From assembly GCF_000230715.2 (NCBI RefSeq), contig NC_019792.1, forward strand, positions 310,001 to 374,000: a DNA stretch of 64,000 nt, written 5' to 3'. Every line of letters starts with the position of its first letter. Position 1 is the stretch's first letter. The stretch comes from Natronobacterium gregoryi SP2. Lineage in GTDB: Archaea > Halobacteriota > Halobacteria > Halobacteriales > Natrialbaceae. This document shows, in pieces, positions 1 to 9,237 of the stretch. The position numbers were made by a program, and so were the translations under genes. The notes under the pieces were generated by a model. The model worked only from the letters and a program-made list of their open reading frames with translations, searched no databases and had not been told where the DNA came from.

Positions 1-325
1 CTTCGACGACCACGTGCGATTTGGTCTTCGACAGTGGTCGGGTCTCTGCGATCTTGACCGAGTCGCCGACCGAGAGCGGCTCGAGCACGCCCGGAACGTG
101 TGCCGGGATGCGCGAGCGACGTTTCATGTACCGGTCGTACTTCGGTACAGCCACGTCGTACTCTCGTTCGACGACTACAGTCTTGTCCATGTCCGTCGAG
201 ACGACGGTTCCCTCGAGGATCTGCCCTCGAACGGGAAGCTCGCCATAAAACGGACACGTCTCGTAGTCGTATTCCTCCGGGTTTTCTGGTTCCGGAGGGG
301 TTTCAACGTCTAGTCCTATTGCCAT
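1..325 (-). CDS. rps17: 30S ribosomal protein S17 (uS17), 3' end cut by window edge
   Basis: Encodes uS17, a 16S rRNA-binding protein of the small subunit. Translation from the ATG at 323-325 begins MAIGLDVETPPEPENPEEY and about 108 residues are visible. It contains the OB-fold strands around LEGTVVSTDMDKTVVVER and ends in SKTKSHVVVE at base 1, so only a few C-terminal residues are missing. The first 10 bases overlap the end of the RNase P subunit gene, as expected for the co-transcribed archaeal S10 cluster. Confidence 0.96.
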   Translation of the reverse strand, partial: MAIGLDVETPPEPENPEEYDYETCPFYGELPVRGQILEGTVVSTDMDKTVVVEREYDVAVPKYDRYMKRRSRIPAHVPGVLEPLSVGDSVKIAETRPLSKTKSHVVVE

Positions 326-768
326 GGTGAGTCACCATTCGTTTCCGTGCGTCGGGCGGGTCGTGAGAGCAGTCGCGAGCCATCGACCGTAACGTAGGCT
401 ACGCCCTCGCCAGCTCCGTCCGACTCGTCCGAGTTGGACGAATCAGGTTGAGTGTTGGCCAGTTTGGACGTAGTCCCCGACTCCTTGGCGGAGTCGGCGG
501 CGTCATCTGTGATCGCGAACTCGAACGTCGAGCCCGATTTCGGCACCATAACCACCCGAGACTCGCTGTCTTCGCGCTGCTCGACGGCGTCGCCGTCTCG
601 CCATCGTTCCGCCTCCGGCGGAACGCAAACCTCGATCGAGAGGGTATTGGTCGTCTCGATGACGACACGCCCCTCTATACCGACCCGCGACGCGTCGTCG
701 CTCTCGACGACGCGGACCGGTAATCCGTTGAGTTCGTGTCGCGGCAACGTCTCGGGTGTCAGTGCCAT
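316..768 (-). CDS. rnp1: RNase P protein component 1 (Rpp29/POP4 family)
   Basis: Protein subunit of archaeal RNase P, which trims tRNA 5' leaders; homologous to eukaryotic Rpp29. The 150-residue product has the family's Sm-like barrel, seen as GLPVRVVESDDASRVGIEG, then VVIETTNTLSIEV and VVMVPKSGSTFEF. The haloarchaeal version carries an acidic, Asn/Ser-rich insertion at about residues 90-120 before the last strand (VAYVTVDGSRLLSRPARR). It lies between rpl29 and rps17, the standard archaeal position, so the family call rests on both sequence and synteny. Confidence 0.93.
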   Translation of the reverse strand: MALTPETLPRHELNGLPVRVVESDDASRVGIEGRVVIETTNTLSIEVCVPPEAERWRDGDAVEQREDSESRVVMVPKSGSTFEFAITDDAADSAKESGTTSKLANTQPDSSNSDESDGAGEGVAYVTVDGSRLLSRPARRTETNGDSPWQ

Positions 769-771
769 CGA

Positions 772-987
772 TTAGTCCTCGTCTTCGAAGTCGCCTTCCT
801 CGGTCTGGATCGTCTTGATCCGTGCGATGGTGCGGCTAATCTCGCCGATTCGACCCGGGTTCTCCGGAGCACCACCGGCTGCGAGGACGGACTTCTGGTT
901 CAGCAGTTCGGTTTCGAGCTCTTCGAGTTCTTCCTGCCGTTCGGCAGGCGTCATGTCGCGGATCTCTTCGACGTGGAGAATCGCCAT
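772..987 (-). CDS. rpl29: 50S ribosomal protein L29 (uL29)
   Basis: Encodes uL29, a two-helix protein near the exit tunnel of the large subunit that helps dock chaperones and SRP. The 71 residues start [17 protein letters not shown] and continue with the charged helix [21 protein letters not shown] and the typical [17 protein letters not shown] segment. An acidic haloarchaeal tail (EEGDFEDED) ends it. The start codon shares its first base with the end of rps3, which indicates tight coupling. Confidence 0.96.
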   Translation of the reverse strand: MAILHVEEIRDMTPAERQEELEELETELLNQKSVLAAGGAPENPGRIGEISRTIARIKTIQTEEGDFEDED

Positions 988-1940
988 CAGGCGTCACCTC
1001 CCTCGTCTTCGTCTTCGTCTTCGTCTTCGTCTTCCGCTTCCATCTCTTCGACCAGCTCTTCAGCCTCGGCCTCGACGTCTTCCTCGAGTTCCTCGAGTTC
1101 TTCTTCGACGTCTTCCTCACCGCTGGGGACGTCGACTTCTTCGAACTCTTCGTCGGCGTCGGCGTCGGCATCGAGTTCTTCTTCGATAACTTCCTCGACG
1201 ACCGCTTCGTCGTCGGCCTCGTTGGCCGCCGCTTCGGCACTCTCTGGAGCCGCGTCGTCCTCGTCAGGCTCGCCCTCGAGCAGTTCCTCGACACCTTCGG
1301 CCTCGTTGGCCTCGACGGCGTCGGGAACGAGCTCTTCGGGATCGAGGTCCTCGTGGACGTGGAAGTCGTCGGGAAGCTGGGCGTTCGGCGGGATAATCTT
1401 GACCGTGACGCCGATCGTTCCGAGCTTCATAACGGCCGTCGCCTGGCCTTCGTCGACGATTTCCTCGGCTGGCTGGCCGTTGTGCTTGATGTAGCCCCGG
1501 TTGAACTTCTCGACGCGCGAGCGAGCGCCCGTGACCTTCCCGGAGAGGACGATCTCGGCACCCAGTGCGCCGGCTTCCATGATCCGGTCGATCGTCGTGT
1601 GACCGGCCTTCCGGAAGTACCAGCCACGCTCCAAGGCGTTGGCCAGGCGGTCGGCGACGATCCGCGCGTTGAGGTCGGGTTCGTCGACTTCCTGGACGTC
1701 GACCTGCGGGTCCTCGAGATCGAACCGTTCCTCGAGGGCGGTCGTGACCTTGCGGATGTTCTCGCCGCCTTTGCCGATGACCATCCCGGGCTTTTCGGCC
1801 TTGAGGACGATCTGGGTTCCCATCGGCGTCTTGGCGACGTCCATACCACCGTAGCCCGCGCGGCCGAGCTCTTCCTGGAAGAACTCGTCGATCTGGGACC
1901 GCTGCAGGCCGTTTTCGATGAACTGTTGTTCGTCAGCCAT
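987..1940 (-). CDS. rps3: 30S ribosomal protein S3 (uS3) with long acidic tail
   Basis: Encodes uS3, which lines the mRNA entry channel of the small subunit. The N-terminal KH domain carries GMVIGKGGE at about residues 52-60, and the C-terminal S3 domain follows ([18 protein letters not shown]). From about residue 205 the protein becomes an approximately 110-residue tail of almost only Asp, Glu, Ala and Val, making it 317 residues, longer than non-halophilic S3. Such tails are common in haloarchaeal ribosomal proteins. It overlaps rpl22 by one base. Confidence 0.96.
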   Translation of the reverse strand: MADEQQFIENGLQRSQIDEFFQEELGRAGYGGMDVAKTPMGTQIVLKAEKPGMVIGKGGENIRKVTTALEERFDLEDPQVDVQEVDEPDLNARIVADRLANALERGWYFRKAGHTTIDRIMEAGALGAEIVLSGKVTGARSRVEKFNRGYIKHNGQPAEEIVDEGQATAVMKLGTIGVTVKIIPPNAQLPDDFHVHEDLDPEELVPDAVEANEAEGVEELLEGEPDEDDAAPESAEAAANEADDEAVVEEVIEEELDADADADEEFEEVDVPSGEEDVEEELEELEEDVEAEAEELVEEMEAEDEDEDEDEDEGGDA

Positions 1941-2434
1941 TAGTTATCACCCTCCTCGTCGTCGTCCTCTGAGTCAGAGTCGGTTTCCTCGACGACGATC
2001 TCGACGTCGACCTCCGGCGAGTTCCACGCCGAGGCACGCCCCATCGCGCGAGGCTTGCGGCCGACCGACTCGCCGACCTTGTGGGCGGCGACGTGGGCGA
2101 TCTCCATCGACTCGCCGTCGAAACCCTGGTGGTCGGCGTTCGCTTCGACGTTCTCGAGCAGATCGAGGAACGCTCCCGAGACCTTCTCGGGGTAGCGGCC
2201 GGCGTCCCAGCCGTCGATGTCCGATCGGTGTCCGACACCGCTGTTGTGGGACTTGAACGGTACCGACTGTGTTTCGTCGATCACGTCCTGGAGGTACGCA
2301 CGGGCCTCGCCGACGGTTCGGCCTTTGATTTCGCGAGCGACCTCCTTGCTGTGCTTGTGGCTCATCTGACGCTCCCGAAGCATCGCTTTCGCGGTGGCGT
2401 CCGGGTCGGCGTCGACTGAGTAGTTGATTCCCAT
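1940..2434 (-). CDS. rpl22: 50S ribosomal protein L22 (uL22)
   Basis: Encodes uL22, a structural protein of the nascent-chain exit tunnel. It begins MGINYSVDADPDATAKAM, has the family segments KHSKEVAREIKGRTV and FLDLLENVEANAD, and the tunnel hairpin region HKVGESVGRKPRAMGRASAW. The last 15 or so residues are acidic. The stop codon overlaps the start of rps3, consistent with co-translation in the S10 operon. Confidence 0.96.
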   Translation of the reverse strand: MGINYSVDADPDATAKAMLRERQMSHKHSKEVAREIKGRTVGEARAYLQDVIDETQSVPFKSHNSGVGHRSDIDGWDAGRYPEKVSGAFLDLLENVEANADHQGFDGESMEIAHVAAHKVGESVGRKPRAMGRASAWNSPEVDVEIVVEETDSDSEDDDEEGDN

Positions 2435-2441
2435 ACGATGA

Positions 2442-2864
2442 TCACTTCAGTGGGACGAACTTCGAGGATCGGGTCGCGCCGATACCGGCCTGTCCGTGTT
2501 CGACCGACGTGCGTGTCAGCTGGAACTCGCCGAGATAGTGACCGATCATCTCTGGCTCGATCCGGACGCGCTCGAAGGCCTGTCCGTTGTGGACCTCGAA
2601 CGTCAGTCCGACGAACTCCGGCAGGATCGGCATGTCACGCAGGTGCGTGCGGATCGGCGCGTTTGCCGTCTCGTCCTCGTCTTTTTCGCGGGCCTCCTCG
2701 AGAAGCTTCTGCTTCTCGACGGAGAGACCGCGTTCGATACTTCGCCGCTTTCGTGCGGGTAGCAGTTCCGCGACTTCCTCGAGCTCCATGTCCTGCAGCT
2801 CGTCGAGCGTGTGGCCGCGGTAGGTGAACTCACCTTCACGGCCGGTTCGGTACTCCTGGCTCAT
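2442..2864 (-). CDS. rps19: 30S ribosomal protein S19 (uS19)
   Basis: Encodes uS19 of the small-subunit head, which contacts the A-site finger and forms a pair with S13. The 140-residue product starts [17 protein letters not shown]. It carries the archaeal-type N-terminal helix region ([20 protein letters not shown]) and the conserved C-terminal core ending [19 protein letters not shown] and [12 protein letters not shown]. Its start overlaps the rpl2 stop by four bases. Confidence 0.96.
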   Translation of the reverse strand: MSQEYRTGREGEFTYRGHTLDELQDMELEEVAELLPARKRRSIERGLSVEKQKLLEEAREKDEDETANAPIRTHLRDMPILPEFVGLTFEVHNGQAFERVRIEPEMIGHYLGEFQLTRTSVEHGQAGIGATRSSKFVPLK

Positions 2865-3583
2865 TTGTTTCCACCTCGCCCGGTTCGGCGCGAGGAGATG
2901 TCACCGACTTTCCGTCCTGGCGGGGCGTCCCGCGAGACGGACTTTGGCTTGCCGGGGTGCTGGCGGCCGCCGCCACCGAACGGGTGGTCGACGGCGTTCA
3001 TCGCGACACCACGGACGCGGGGCCAGATACCGCCCCGCGATTTCATCTTGTGATGTTTGTTCCCTGCCTTGACGAACGGCTTCTCCGTTCGGCCGCCACC
3101 GGCGACGACGCCGATGGTGGCACGACACTGCGGATCGAGGCGTTTGACCTCGCCGCTTGGCAGCTGGATGACCGCCGCGTTGCGGTCGTGCGTGATCAAG
3201 TCCGCGTTGACACCGGAGGCGCGAGCGAACTTGCCGCCGTCGCCCGGATTCGCTTCGACGTTACAGACCGGAACTCCTTCGGGGATCTCCGCGAGCGGGA
3301 GCGTGTTACCCGGCTTGATCTCCGCGGAGACACCGACCTGTAGCTCCTCGCCGACACCGATGCCCTCGGGAGCGAGGACGAGTCGCTGGTCGCCGTCTTC
3401 GAACTCGACGGCCGCGACAGGTGCCGATCGCGCAGGGTCGTGTTCGATGTCTACGACCGTCCCGCGAACGATGTCGCCGTCTTCCTCTTTCTTGTGGTCG
3501 AGCTTCGCCTTGTAGCGGTGTGACGGGGCACGGAACGTGGAGGTACCGCGTCCGCGTCGTTGTCCGAGGATGCGTCGTCCCAT
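2861..3583 (-). CDS. rpl2: 50S ribosomal protein L2 (uL2)
   Basis: Encodes uL2, required for peptidyl-transferase-centre assembly. The 240-residue protein starts [18 protein letters not shown] and contains the central SH3-like and OB segments. It ends with the strongly conserved loop [18 protein letters not shown], whose histidine lies near the catalytic centre. It sits two bases downstream of rpl23. Length and motifs match archaeal L2. Confidence 0.97.
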   Translation of the reverse strand: MGRRILGQRRGRGTSTFRAPSHRYKAKLDHKKEEDGDIVRGTVVDIEHDPARSAPVAAVEFEDGDQRLVLAPEGIGVGEELQVGVSAEIKPGNTLPLAEIPEGVPVCNVEANPGDGGKFARASGVNADLITHDRNAAVIQLPSGEVKRLDPQCRATIGVVAGGGRTEKPFVKAGNKHHKMKSRGGIWPRVRGVAMNAVDHPFGGGGRQHPGKPKSVSRDAPPGRKVGDISSRRTGRGGNK

Positions 3584-3585
3584 CG

Positions 3586-3840
3586 TTAGAACACCCCGAT
3601 CCGCGAGGCGACTTCCTGTGCGTCGTCGTCCTCGCTGAGTCGAACTGTTGCTTTCTTCTTCCCGTTCATCGTCACTTGCGTGTTGATATCGTCGACCGTT
3701 ACCTGGAAACGCTCCTCGACGACGTTCCGAATCTCCGGTTTGGCGGCGTCGGGATTGACGACGAACTGGAGTTTGTTCTCGTAGTCCATGTCGTTCATCG
3801 CCTTCTCCGTGACGAGCGGGTGTTCGATAACGGTGCTCAT
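3586..3840 (-). CDS. rpl23: 50S ribosomal protein L23 (uL23)
   Basis: Encodes uL23, the tunnel-exit protein that anchors SRP. The 84 residues start MSTVIEHPLVTEKAMNDM and show the canonical pattern NKLQFVVNPDAAKPEI, then VDDINTQVTMNGKKKATV. The start overlaps the rpl4 stop by four bases, so translation of the two is probably coupled. Confidence 0.96.
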   Translation of the reverse strand: MSTVIEHPLVTEKAMNDMDYENKLQFVVNPDAAKPEIRNVVEERFQVTVDDINTQVTMNGKKKATVRLSEDDDAQEVASRIGVF

Positions 3841-4589
3841 CGGTCTGCCACCTCCTCGAGTGCGCTTTCGGTCCAGACGGTCAGTCGACCCGGCTGTGCG
3901 CCGGGCGCGAGGTCTTCTGCATTGACCTCCGCAGCGGTCGTGACATCTGCGCCAGCGAGGTTCCGGGCCGCACGCGATGGCCCGGTCTCGCTCGTGGTCA
4001 CGAACAGGAGCGACTTGGGCTGTTTGTACTTTCGCCCACGGGTCTTGCCGCGGCCCGAGCGAACGCTGCGACCTTCGTCGGCTCGTTCGACGTCAGCGTG
4101 GAGGCCTGCTCCCTCGAGGAACTCGACGACTTCTTTCGTCTTCGTCAAGTCCTCGAATTCGTCGTCGACGACGACCGGCAACTCGGCGTCTTCGTCGAAC
4201 TCGTGGCCTCGGTCGGCGACGAGTTCCGCGTCGGTCGTCGCGGCGATGGCGCTGCGAACGGCCAGCTTCTTTTCTTTCGTGTTGATCGATTCGGTCCAGT
4301 CTTTCTCGGCCTTCGGCGGGTGGGCCTTGCGTCCTTTGATGGACTGTGGAACGCGTCGTGCGCGTCCGTCCTGTCGCGGGACGTGGGCCATCCCTCGGCC
4401 GCTACCGAACGATTCCGCCGGCGTGCGGAGGCCGGCGAACTCGTCGGCACCGTAGTCCTGCTTTCGGTTGGCCTGTGCGGCGCGAACGGCGCGGCCGATC
4501 AGGTCCGGACGGTACTGCGTCTCGAAGATGTCCGGCAGATCGACCGAGCCCGCGTCCGAGCCGTCCAGGTCGTATACTGTTGCTTCCAT
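3837..4589 (-). CDS. rpl4: 50S ribosomal protein L4 (archaeal L4/L1e type)
   Basis: Encodes uL4, whose extended loop reaches into the exit tunnel. The 250-residue protein starts MEATVYDLDGSDAGSVDLP. It has the loop region GRGMAHVPRQDGRARRVPQ and ends with a Rossmann-like domain (SLLFVTTSETGPSRAARNLA, then VNAEDLAPGAQPGRLTVWT). It lies seven bases downstream of rpl3 in the same operon. Confidence 0.96.
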   Translation of the reverse strand: MEATVYDLDGSDAGSVDLPDIFETQYRPDLIGRAVRAAQANRKQDYGADEFAGLRTPAESFGSGRGMAHVPRQDGRARRVPQSIKGRKAHPPKAEKDWTESINTKEKKLAVRSAIAATTDAELVADRGHEFDEDAELPVVVDDEFEDLTKTKEVVEFLEGAGLHADVERADEGRSVRSGRGKTRGRKYKQPKSLLFVTTSETGPSRAARNLAGADVTTAAEVNAEDLAPGAQPGRLTVWTESALEEVADR

Positions 4590-4596
4590 ATGCTAT

Positions 4597-5616
4597 CTAC
4601 CCCTGATTGGATGCGGTGGAGACGTACCGGACCTCGGGGTCGAGGCGCGGCTGGTCTCCGGGTCGGATCGCCGGGCGGAAGCGAACGAGACGCTTCTCCG
4701 GCCCGGGGAGCGAGCCCTTGATGAGCGCGTGTGGTCCGTCGACTTCGCCGTAGTTGACGAAGCCGCCGTCGACCGTCGCATCGGCACCGTTGCCCATGTC
4801 GACGAGGCGCTTGTTCAGTTCCGTCCGCTGGTGGTAGCCGGTCTGGCCCTGCTGTGGGACCGTCGACCGGACGCGGGACGGGTTCCATGGACCCAGGTTC
4901 CCGATGCGGCGACGCCATCCCTGCCGGGCGTGCTTGCCCTTTCGTTTCTGGACGCCCCATCGCTTGACGGGACCCTGCGTACCTTTTCCTTTCGTGACGC
5001 CGCTCGCGTCGACGTACTCTCCGGCGCGGAACACGTCGTTCATGACGTGCTCGCCACCATCGACGAGCAGTTCGAGACCGAAGTCGACGCGCTCCTCGAC
5101 GGAGCCGCCACCGACTCGAGTCTCCATGACGTCCGGCTTCTTCTTAGGCATGGACGGTACCTCGCTGGGTACCGTATGCGTGATCACACGAACGTCGTCG
5201 ACACGACCCTCTTCGAGGAGGCCCCGAAGCTCGTCTTCGGCGGCGTCAGAGTCGTAGTCGTCGCCGGGGAGGTCCAGAACGCGATCGAGTTCGTCGGCGA
5301 ACTCGTCGGTCCAGACCTCGGTCACGGGGTTCAATCCGTACGGCGTGTCTTCGTACGCACGCAGGGCGACGGCGCGCATCGGCGGCGTCTCCACGATCGT
5401 CACGGGGACGGTCTGTTCCATCCCCTCGGTCGGCGAGTTCGCTTGGTCGTCGACCATCACGACGTGGGTCATGCCGGCCTTGTAGCCCGCGAAGCCCTGG
5501 AGCGTCGGCTGTCCGTCGTCGTCCGGCCACGAATTAAAGCGCGGAACCTCCGAGGTTGCGCGCTTCCGTGGACCGAACCCGAGTGAGCCTTTGCGTGGTG
5601 CGTTTGATTGTGGCAT
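4597..5616 (-). CDS. rpl3: 50S ribosomal protein L3 (uL3)
   Basis: Encodes uL3, an early-assembling large-subunit protein whose loop reaches the peptidyl-transferase centre. The 339-residue product starts MPQSNAPRKGSLGFGPRKRA and includes GYKAGMTHVVMVDDQANSP and the archaeal/eukaryal-type core GVTKGKGTQGPVKRWGVQKR. It begins four bases after the SPOUT methyltransferase gene, the first gene of this operon. Confidence 0.97.
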   Translation of the reverse strand: MPQSNAPRKGSLGFGPRKRATSEVPRFNSWPDDDGQPTLQGFAGYKAGMTHVVMVDDQANSPTEGMEQTVPVTIVETPPMRAVALRAYEDTPYGLNPVTEVWTDEFADELDRVLDLPGDDYDSDAAEDELRGLLEEGRVDDVRVITHTVPSEVPSMPKKKPDVMETRVGGGSVEERVDFGLELLVDGGEHVMNDVFRAGEYVDASGVTKGKGTQGPVKRWGVQKRKGKHARQGWRRRIGNLGPWNPSRVRSTVPQQGQTGYHQRTELNKRLVDMGNGADATVDGGFVNYGEVDGPHALIKGSLPGPEKRLVRFRPAIRPGDQPRLDPEVRYVSTASNQG

Positions 5617-5620
5617 TCTA

Positions 5621-6487
5621 TCACTCTCTGAGTGAGAGGGGAGCGAGCGTAGCGAACAGAGCTTCCTCCGTTCGCACGACGTCGCTTCCCTGGTTCGGAA
5701 CCGTGTTCAGCCAGAGGTCGAACCCCGGATCGGCTGTGGGTTCGACTCCGTCGTCGCCCCCCTCGTCGCTCGAGGAGATGGCAGACGCCTCGATTCCGAG
5801 GATGTCCGGCAGCCCTCTCTCGGGCGCGCCGAAGGCGACGGTCATCCCGTCGCCCTCGATGCGTCCGGCCAGCGTCTCGAGCCGCCCGACGGTGAGGTGC
5901 TCACCGAATCGAGAGGCGGCAATACGGACGCCAGCATCCTCACGGCCGAGTGCTGCCGATAGGTCCGTCCGCTCGATCGAAAGCCCCGGAAGGGGGCAAT
6001 CGACGAGTTTCGCCCGGACCGGTCGTCGCGAAGAGATCCTGATGGTCACGCGCTCCCCCTCGGCGACCTCCACGTCGGGAGGTGTGTTGAGGGAGATCGG
6101 GTGTTGCAAGCCGCAATTGACCCGGACGCGCCCTTCAGGTCCGACCTCGGTCACGATCCCTTGTCTTGTCGACCCCGAACCGTTCGATTCGGAGCCGGTC
6201 TGTGACGTGGCGCGGAGCGGCGGCAGGACGCCGACGTACTCCAGTTCGTCTCGCATCCCCCACACCTCGTTGCGGAGGTAGGGGGGTGTTGCGGCGTACC
6301 GCAAAACGGTACTGACGAACCCATCGCCGAATCGCCCCGTTTCGCCGTCCCGATCTGGGTAGACGACGAGGCGATCCACCCCGAAGATCGTCGCCGCACG
6401 GGCGACGTACCCGAGTTTGCGAGTTGCCTCGCGTTTGTCCTCGGCTTCCCGGGTGAGCGACGACGGCACGAGCACGCTGACGGTCAT
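5621..6487 (-). CDS. SPOUT-superfamily RNA methyltransferase (PF02598 type) heading the S10 operon
   Basis: Probably a knotted SPOUT-fold RNA methyltransferase of the family known as DUF171/PF02598; its RNA target is not clear from sequence. The product starts MTVSVLVPSSLTREAEDKRE and has the family's RKLGYVARAATIFGVDRLV region. An inserted OB-like segment (GIVTEVGPEGRVRVNCGLQH) is followed by a C-terminal knot region (GAPERGLPDILGIE). I chose the internal ATG at 6487 over one 18 bases upstream, because the first six residues (MPKRYG) look non-homologous. Its place directly before rpl3 is conserved in haloarchaea and suggests an rRNA role. Confidence 0.85.
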   Translation of the reverse strand: MTVSVLVPSSLTREAEDKREATRKLGYVARAATIFGVDRLVVYPDRDGETGRFGDGFVSTVLRYAATPPYLRNEVWGMRDELEYVGVLPPLRATSQTGSESNGSGSTRQGIVTEVGPEGRVRVNCGLQHPISLNTPPDVEVAEGERVTIRISSRRPVRAKLVDCPLPGLSIERTDLSAALGREDAGVRIAASRFGEHLTVGRLETLAGRIEGDGMTVAFGAPERGLPDILGIEASAISSSDEGGDDGVEPTADPGFDLWLNTVPNQGSDVVRTEEALFATLAPLSLRE

Positions 6488-6505
6488 ACCGTAACGCTTC
6501 GGCAC

Positions 6506-6866
6506 CGCGTCACTAGACTGTAGCGATGTATTGCCGATAGGGTCTTAAAAGAATAGCGGATTCGATTACGGCTGTGAACGGCTCACAGGCCCGATTTCGT
6601 GACATTCACGACCACGATCGGATTCGGACGCCGCTTTAGTGCCGGCCCCTTCCCCACGACCCCAGGACCACCGTTTGAGTATCGTCCATACGATAAGCCA
6701 ACCCACCATATATTGGCTATATTAGGGCCTGAGAAGGGCGAATTCGGCAATTACACCAAACCGAATATGGCGATTGCACGACGAGTTGCTGACGTATGAC
6801 ACCATCGCGTGACGCCAATTCGGCTCTGGTGACAGACCTGTGGTCCCACATCGGAGGGGGTGAGTC
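6506..6866. other. 361-bp divergent spacer between the ribosomal operon and cydAB
   Basis: The left part holds the ribosomal-operon promoter. For cydA, AT-rich TATA candidates lie at 6707-6714 (CATATATT) and 6717-6724 (CTATATTA), which would leave a long leader of about 125-135 nt. That leader contains an interrupted inverted repeat (ATTCGG at 6742-6747, CCGAAT at 6761-6766) and a 10-codon ORF (MAIARRVADV, 6767-6799). No longer gene is convincing here. Confidence 0.5.
6543..6552 (-). promoter_or_regulatory. TATA box for the SPOUT-L3 ribosomal operon
   Basis: On the minus strand the sequence reads TCTTTTAAGACC, an archaeal TATA-like element. Transcription would be expected to begin about 25 nt downstream, near 6520, giving a short leader before the methyltransferase start. 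It is the only good TATA match in the 50 bases upstream of this operon. Confidence 0.55.
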
Positions 6867-8258
6867 GTGCTCGACCCGATCCTAGCCGGCCGACTGCAGT
6901 TCGGCGTCGCGACGACGATTCACATCGTCTTCGCGTCGCTGTCGATCGGTCTCGGACCGTTTCTCGTCTACTTCGTGATCCAGGAGATCCGAACCGGCAC
7001 GGAGCGGTACGCACGTCTCCGACGGTTCTTCACGAAGGTATTCGCACTCGGTTTCGTGATGGGGACGGTCACCGGCATTCCGCTCGGGTTCCTGTTCGGA
7101 ACGAACTTCGCCGAGTTCTCGACGATGGCCGGCGAAGTGATCGGCGGACCGTTATCGTTCGAGGTCCAAATGGCGTTCTTCCTCGAGGCCGTATTCCTCG
7201 GTGTCTTGTTGTTCGGTCGGGACCGCGTCGCAGACTGGTTCTACGCGCTGTCAGCAGTGCTCGTCGCACTCGGTGCCTGGATCTCGGCGTTCTGGATTCT
7301 GGTCGTCAACTCCTGGATGCAGACGCCACGCGGGTTCGAACTCGTCGAACGCGGTGGCACCGAAGTCGTCCAGCTTACCGATCCACTCGCGGCGTTTTTC
7401 AACCCGCGATTCCCCTGGATGTTCGTCCACATGCAAACCGCCGCGTTGCTCTCGGTCGCGCTTCTGGTTGCCGGGATCGCCGCGTACTTCGTCTGGCGAA
7501 ACCGTGGTGGGGCAGCCTGGCGACCGACGCTCAAACTGGCCGTCGGCGTGGTGTTTGTCACCTCGATCTTCCAGGTTCTGCACGGTGACTTCTACGGCCG
7601 TCACGTCTTCGAAACCCAGCCCCACAAGTTCGCCGCGATGGAGGCGGTCTTCGAGACGACCCGTGGGGCCGACCTGCACATTTTCGCGATTCCGACGAGT
7701 CTCGAGTCGTTTACCGACCCACGCGCCGAGAACCTGTTCACGATCAGCATTCCCTACCTGGCGTCGTTTCTCGCCAGCGGCGGCGATCTAGCGACCGAAG
7801 TGACTGGGCTGAACGACTTCCCATACGAGGCCCCGCCAGTCGCGTTCGTCTTCTGGTCGTTCCGATTCATGGTCGGCCTCGGCATCTGGTTCGTCGTGCT
7901 CGGCGTCTGGGGTGCCTACCGGTCGTACCGAGGCGAACTCTTCGACGCCGACCGCTATCTACAGGCACTCGTGATGTCTGGCCCGCTCGGGTTCGTCGCC
8001 CTGATTCTGGGCTGGTACGTCGCCGAGATCGGCCGCCAGCCCTGGCTCATCCAGGACGTGCTTACGACGTCCGCTGGGAGTTCGGCCGGGCTCTCGGGGA
8101 CCGAAGCGACACTCTCACTCGTCGGCGTCACCGTCGCCTACGTCGGCATGATGGTGGTGTTCTGCCTACTCGTCAGACGCTACGTCCGCTCTGAACTCGG
8201 CGAAGAGCCCGCCACGGACGACGCGACAGGTCGGTCTGGGGTGGTCGCGAATGATTGA
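6867..8258 (+). CDS. cydA: Cytochrome bd ubiquinol oxidase subunit I
   Basis: Membrane quinol oxidase subunit that carries the bd-type haems and reduces O2. The 463-residue protein has the family opening (LAGRLQFGVATTIHIVFASL, with the haem-ligand His), about eight or nine membrane helices, and conserved stretches such as PRFPWMFVHMQTAALLS and GWYVAEIGRQPW. The GTG start follows a strong GGAGGGGG ribosome-binding site at 6852-6859. The Q-loop is short, as in CydA/CioA proteins of many non-enteric microbes. It overlaps cydB by eight bases. Confidence 0.93.
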   Translation: MLDPILAGRLQFGVATTIHIVFASLSIGLGPFLVYFVIQEIRTGTERYARLRRFFTKVFALGFVMGTVTGIPLGFLFGTNFAEFSTMAGEVIGGPLSFEVQMAFFLEAVFLGVLLFGRDRVADWFYALSAVLVALGAWISAFWILVVNSWMQTPRGFELVERGGTEVVQLTDPLAAFFNPRFPWMFVHMQTAALLSVALLVAGIAAYFVWRNRGGAAWRPTLKLAVGVVFVTSIFQVLHGDFYGRHVFETQPHKFAAMEAVFETTRGADLHIFAIPTSLESFTDPRAENLFTISIPYLASFLASGGDLATEVTGLNDFPYEAPPVAFVFWSFRFMVGLGIWFVVLGVWGAYRSYRGELFDADRYLQALVMSGPLGFVALILGWYVAEIGRQPWLIQDVLTTSAGSSAGLSGTEATLSLVGVTVAYVGMMVVFCLLVRRYVRSELGEEPATDDATGRSGVVAND

Positions 8259-9237
8259 CTTTCCGACCGAGCACTACCTGCTCGAGTCCCTCCCAGAGCT
8301 GTGGTTCGCGTTCGTCTTTTTCGCGTTCGGGACGTATCTGTTGCTCGACGGGTTCGACTTCGGCATCGGCATCCTCTCTGCCGACGTCGATCCGGCCGGC
8401 CGATCGACGATGCTTGCTGCGTTCGGGCCGGTCTGGAAGGCAAACGAGGTCTGGCTCGTCCTGTTCGGGACTGTCCTCTTTGCCTCGTTTCCGGTAGTGT
8501 ATTCGAACCTGCTGTCGCGGCTGTACCTACTCGTGTTTGCGATCCTCGGTGCGCTCGCGCTCCGGGCGCTCGGGTCGAAACTTCGCGCCGAACGAGACGA
8601 CGACTGGTGGGTTCGGGTCTGTGACCGCTCGTTCGTCGCCGGGAGCGTCCTGTCTCCGTTCCTGCTCGGCGTCCTCGTCGCAAACTGGTGGTTCGGCCGC
8701 GAGACGATTCTGACCGTTCCGGGAATCGCCGTCGGGCTCGTCTTCGTCGCCCTGTCGACCGTCCTCGGCGCAGCCTACGCCGCGATCAAGACGCGTGGTC
8801 GCCTGCAAGAACGGGTGCGCACCCGCGGGCTACAGGCGACGGTCGGCTACGTCGCCCTGGTCGCGGTGACGGTCGCCTACGCCGTCGTCGTCGAAGGCGG
8901 CCCCACCGCGCCGTCACCGACCGCAGCCGGGCTCGCAGCGGTCGTCACCGTCGTCTTAGCAGGGGCCGCAGTCGCCGCGATCAGAACCGGGCGAGACCCC
9001 GAGTGGTTCGTCGCAGCTGCCGGGATGGCCGTCGTGCTCGTAGGCCTCGTCGCGTGGTCGATGTTCCCACTCGTCGATCCAGCAACCGGTCTCGCCGTCC
9101 GCGACGCCGTGGTCGCCCCACTCGCGCTCAACGTGAGCTCGGTTTTCGCCGCGACGTTCGTCCCGATCATCCTGGCGTACTTCGTGGTGCTTTACTCGGT
9201 GTTTCGCGGCCCGGTCGAGGACGGCCACAGCTACTGA
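8251..9237 (+). CDS. cydB: Cytochrome bd ubiquinol oxidase subunit II
   Basis: Partner subunit of the bd oxidase, homologous to CydA but without haem. The 328 residues form about eight membrane helices. The protein shows the CydB hallmark LLLDGFDFGIGIL near residue 30, followed by WLVLFGTVLFASFPVVYSNL. The start overlaps the cydA stop, so the two are translationally coupled. Haloarchaea use cydAB as one of several terminal oxidases, often under low oxygen; no cydDC assembly genes are in the window. Confidence 0.93.
   Translation: MIDFPTEHYLLESLPELWFAFVFFAFGTYLLLDGFDFGIGILSADVDPAGRSTMLAAFGPVWKANEVWLVLFGTVLFASFPVVYSNLLSRLYLLVFAILGALALRALGSKLRAERDDDWWVRVCDRSFVAGSVLSPFLLGVLVANWWFGRETILTVPGIAVGLVFVALSTVLGAAYAAIKTRGRLQERVRTRGLQATVGYVALVAVTVAYAVVVEGGPTAPSPTAAGLAAVVTVVLAGAAVAAIRTGRDPEWFVAAAGMAVVLVGLVAWSMFPLVDPATGLAVRDAVVAPLALNVSSVFAATFVPIILAYFVVLYSVFRGPVEDGHSY

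Noticed and set aside
736-1494. 252-codon plus-strand frame rich in serine
   Set aside because: It is the complement of the Asp/Glu-rich tail of S3 and of L29; the Ser runs arise from GAx codons read backwards.
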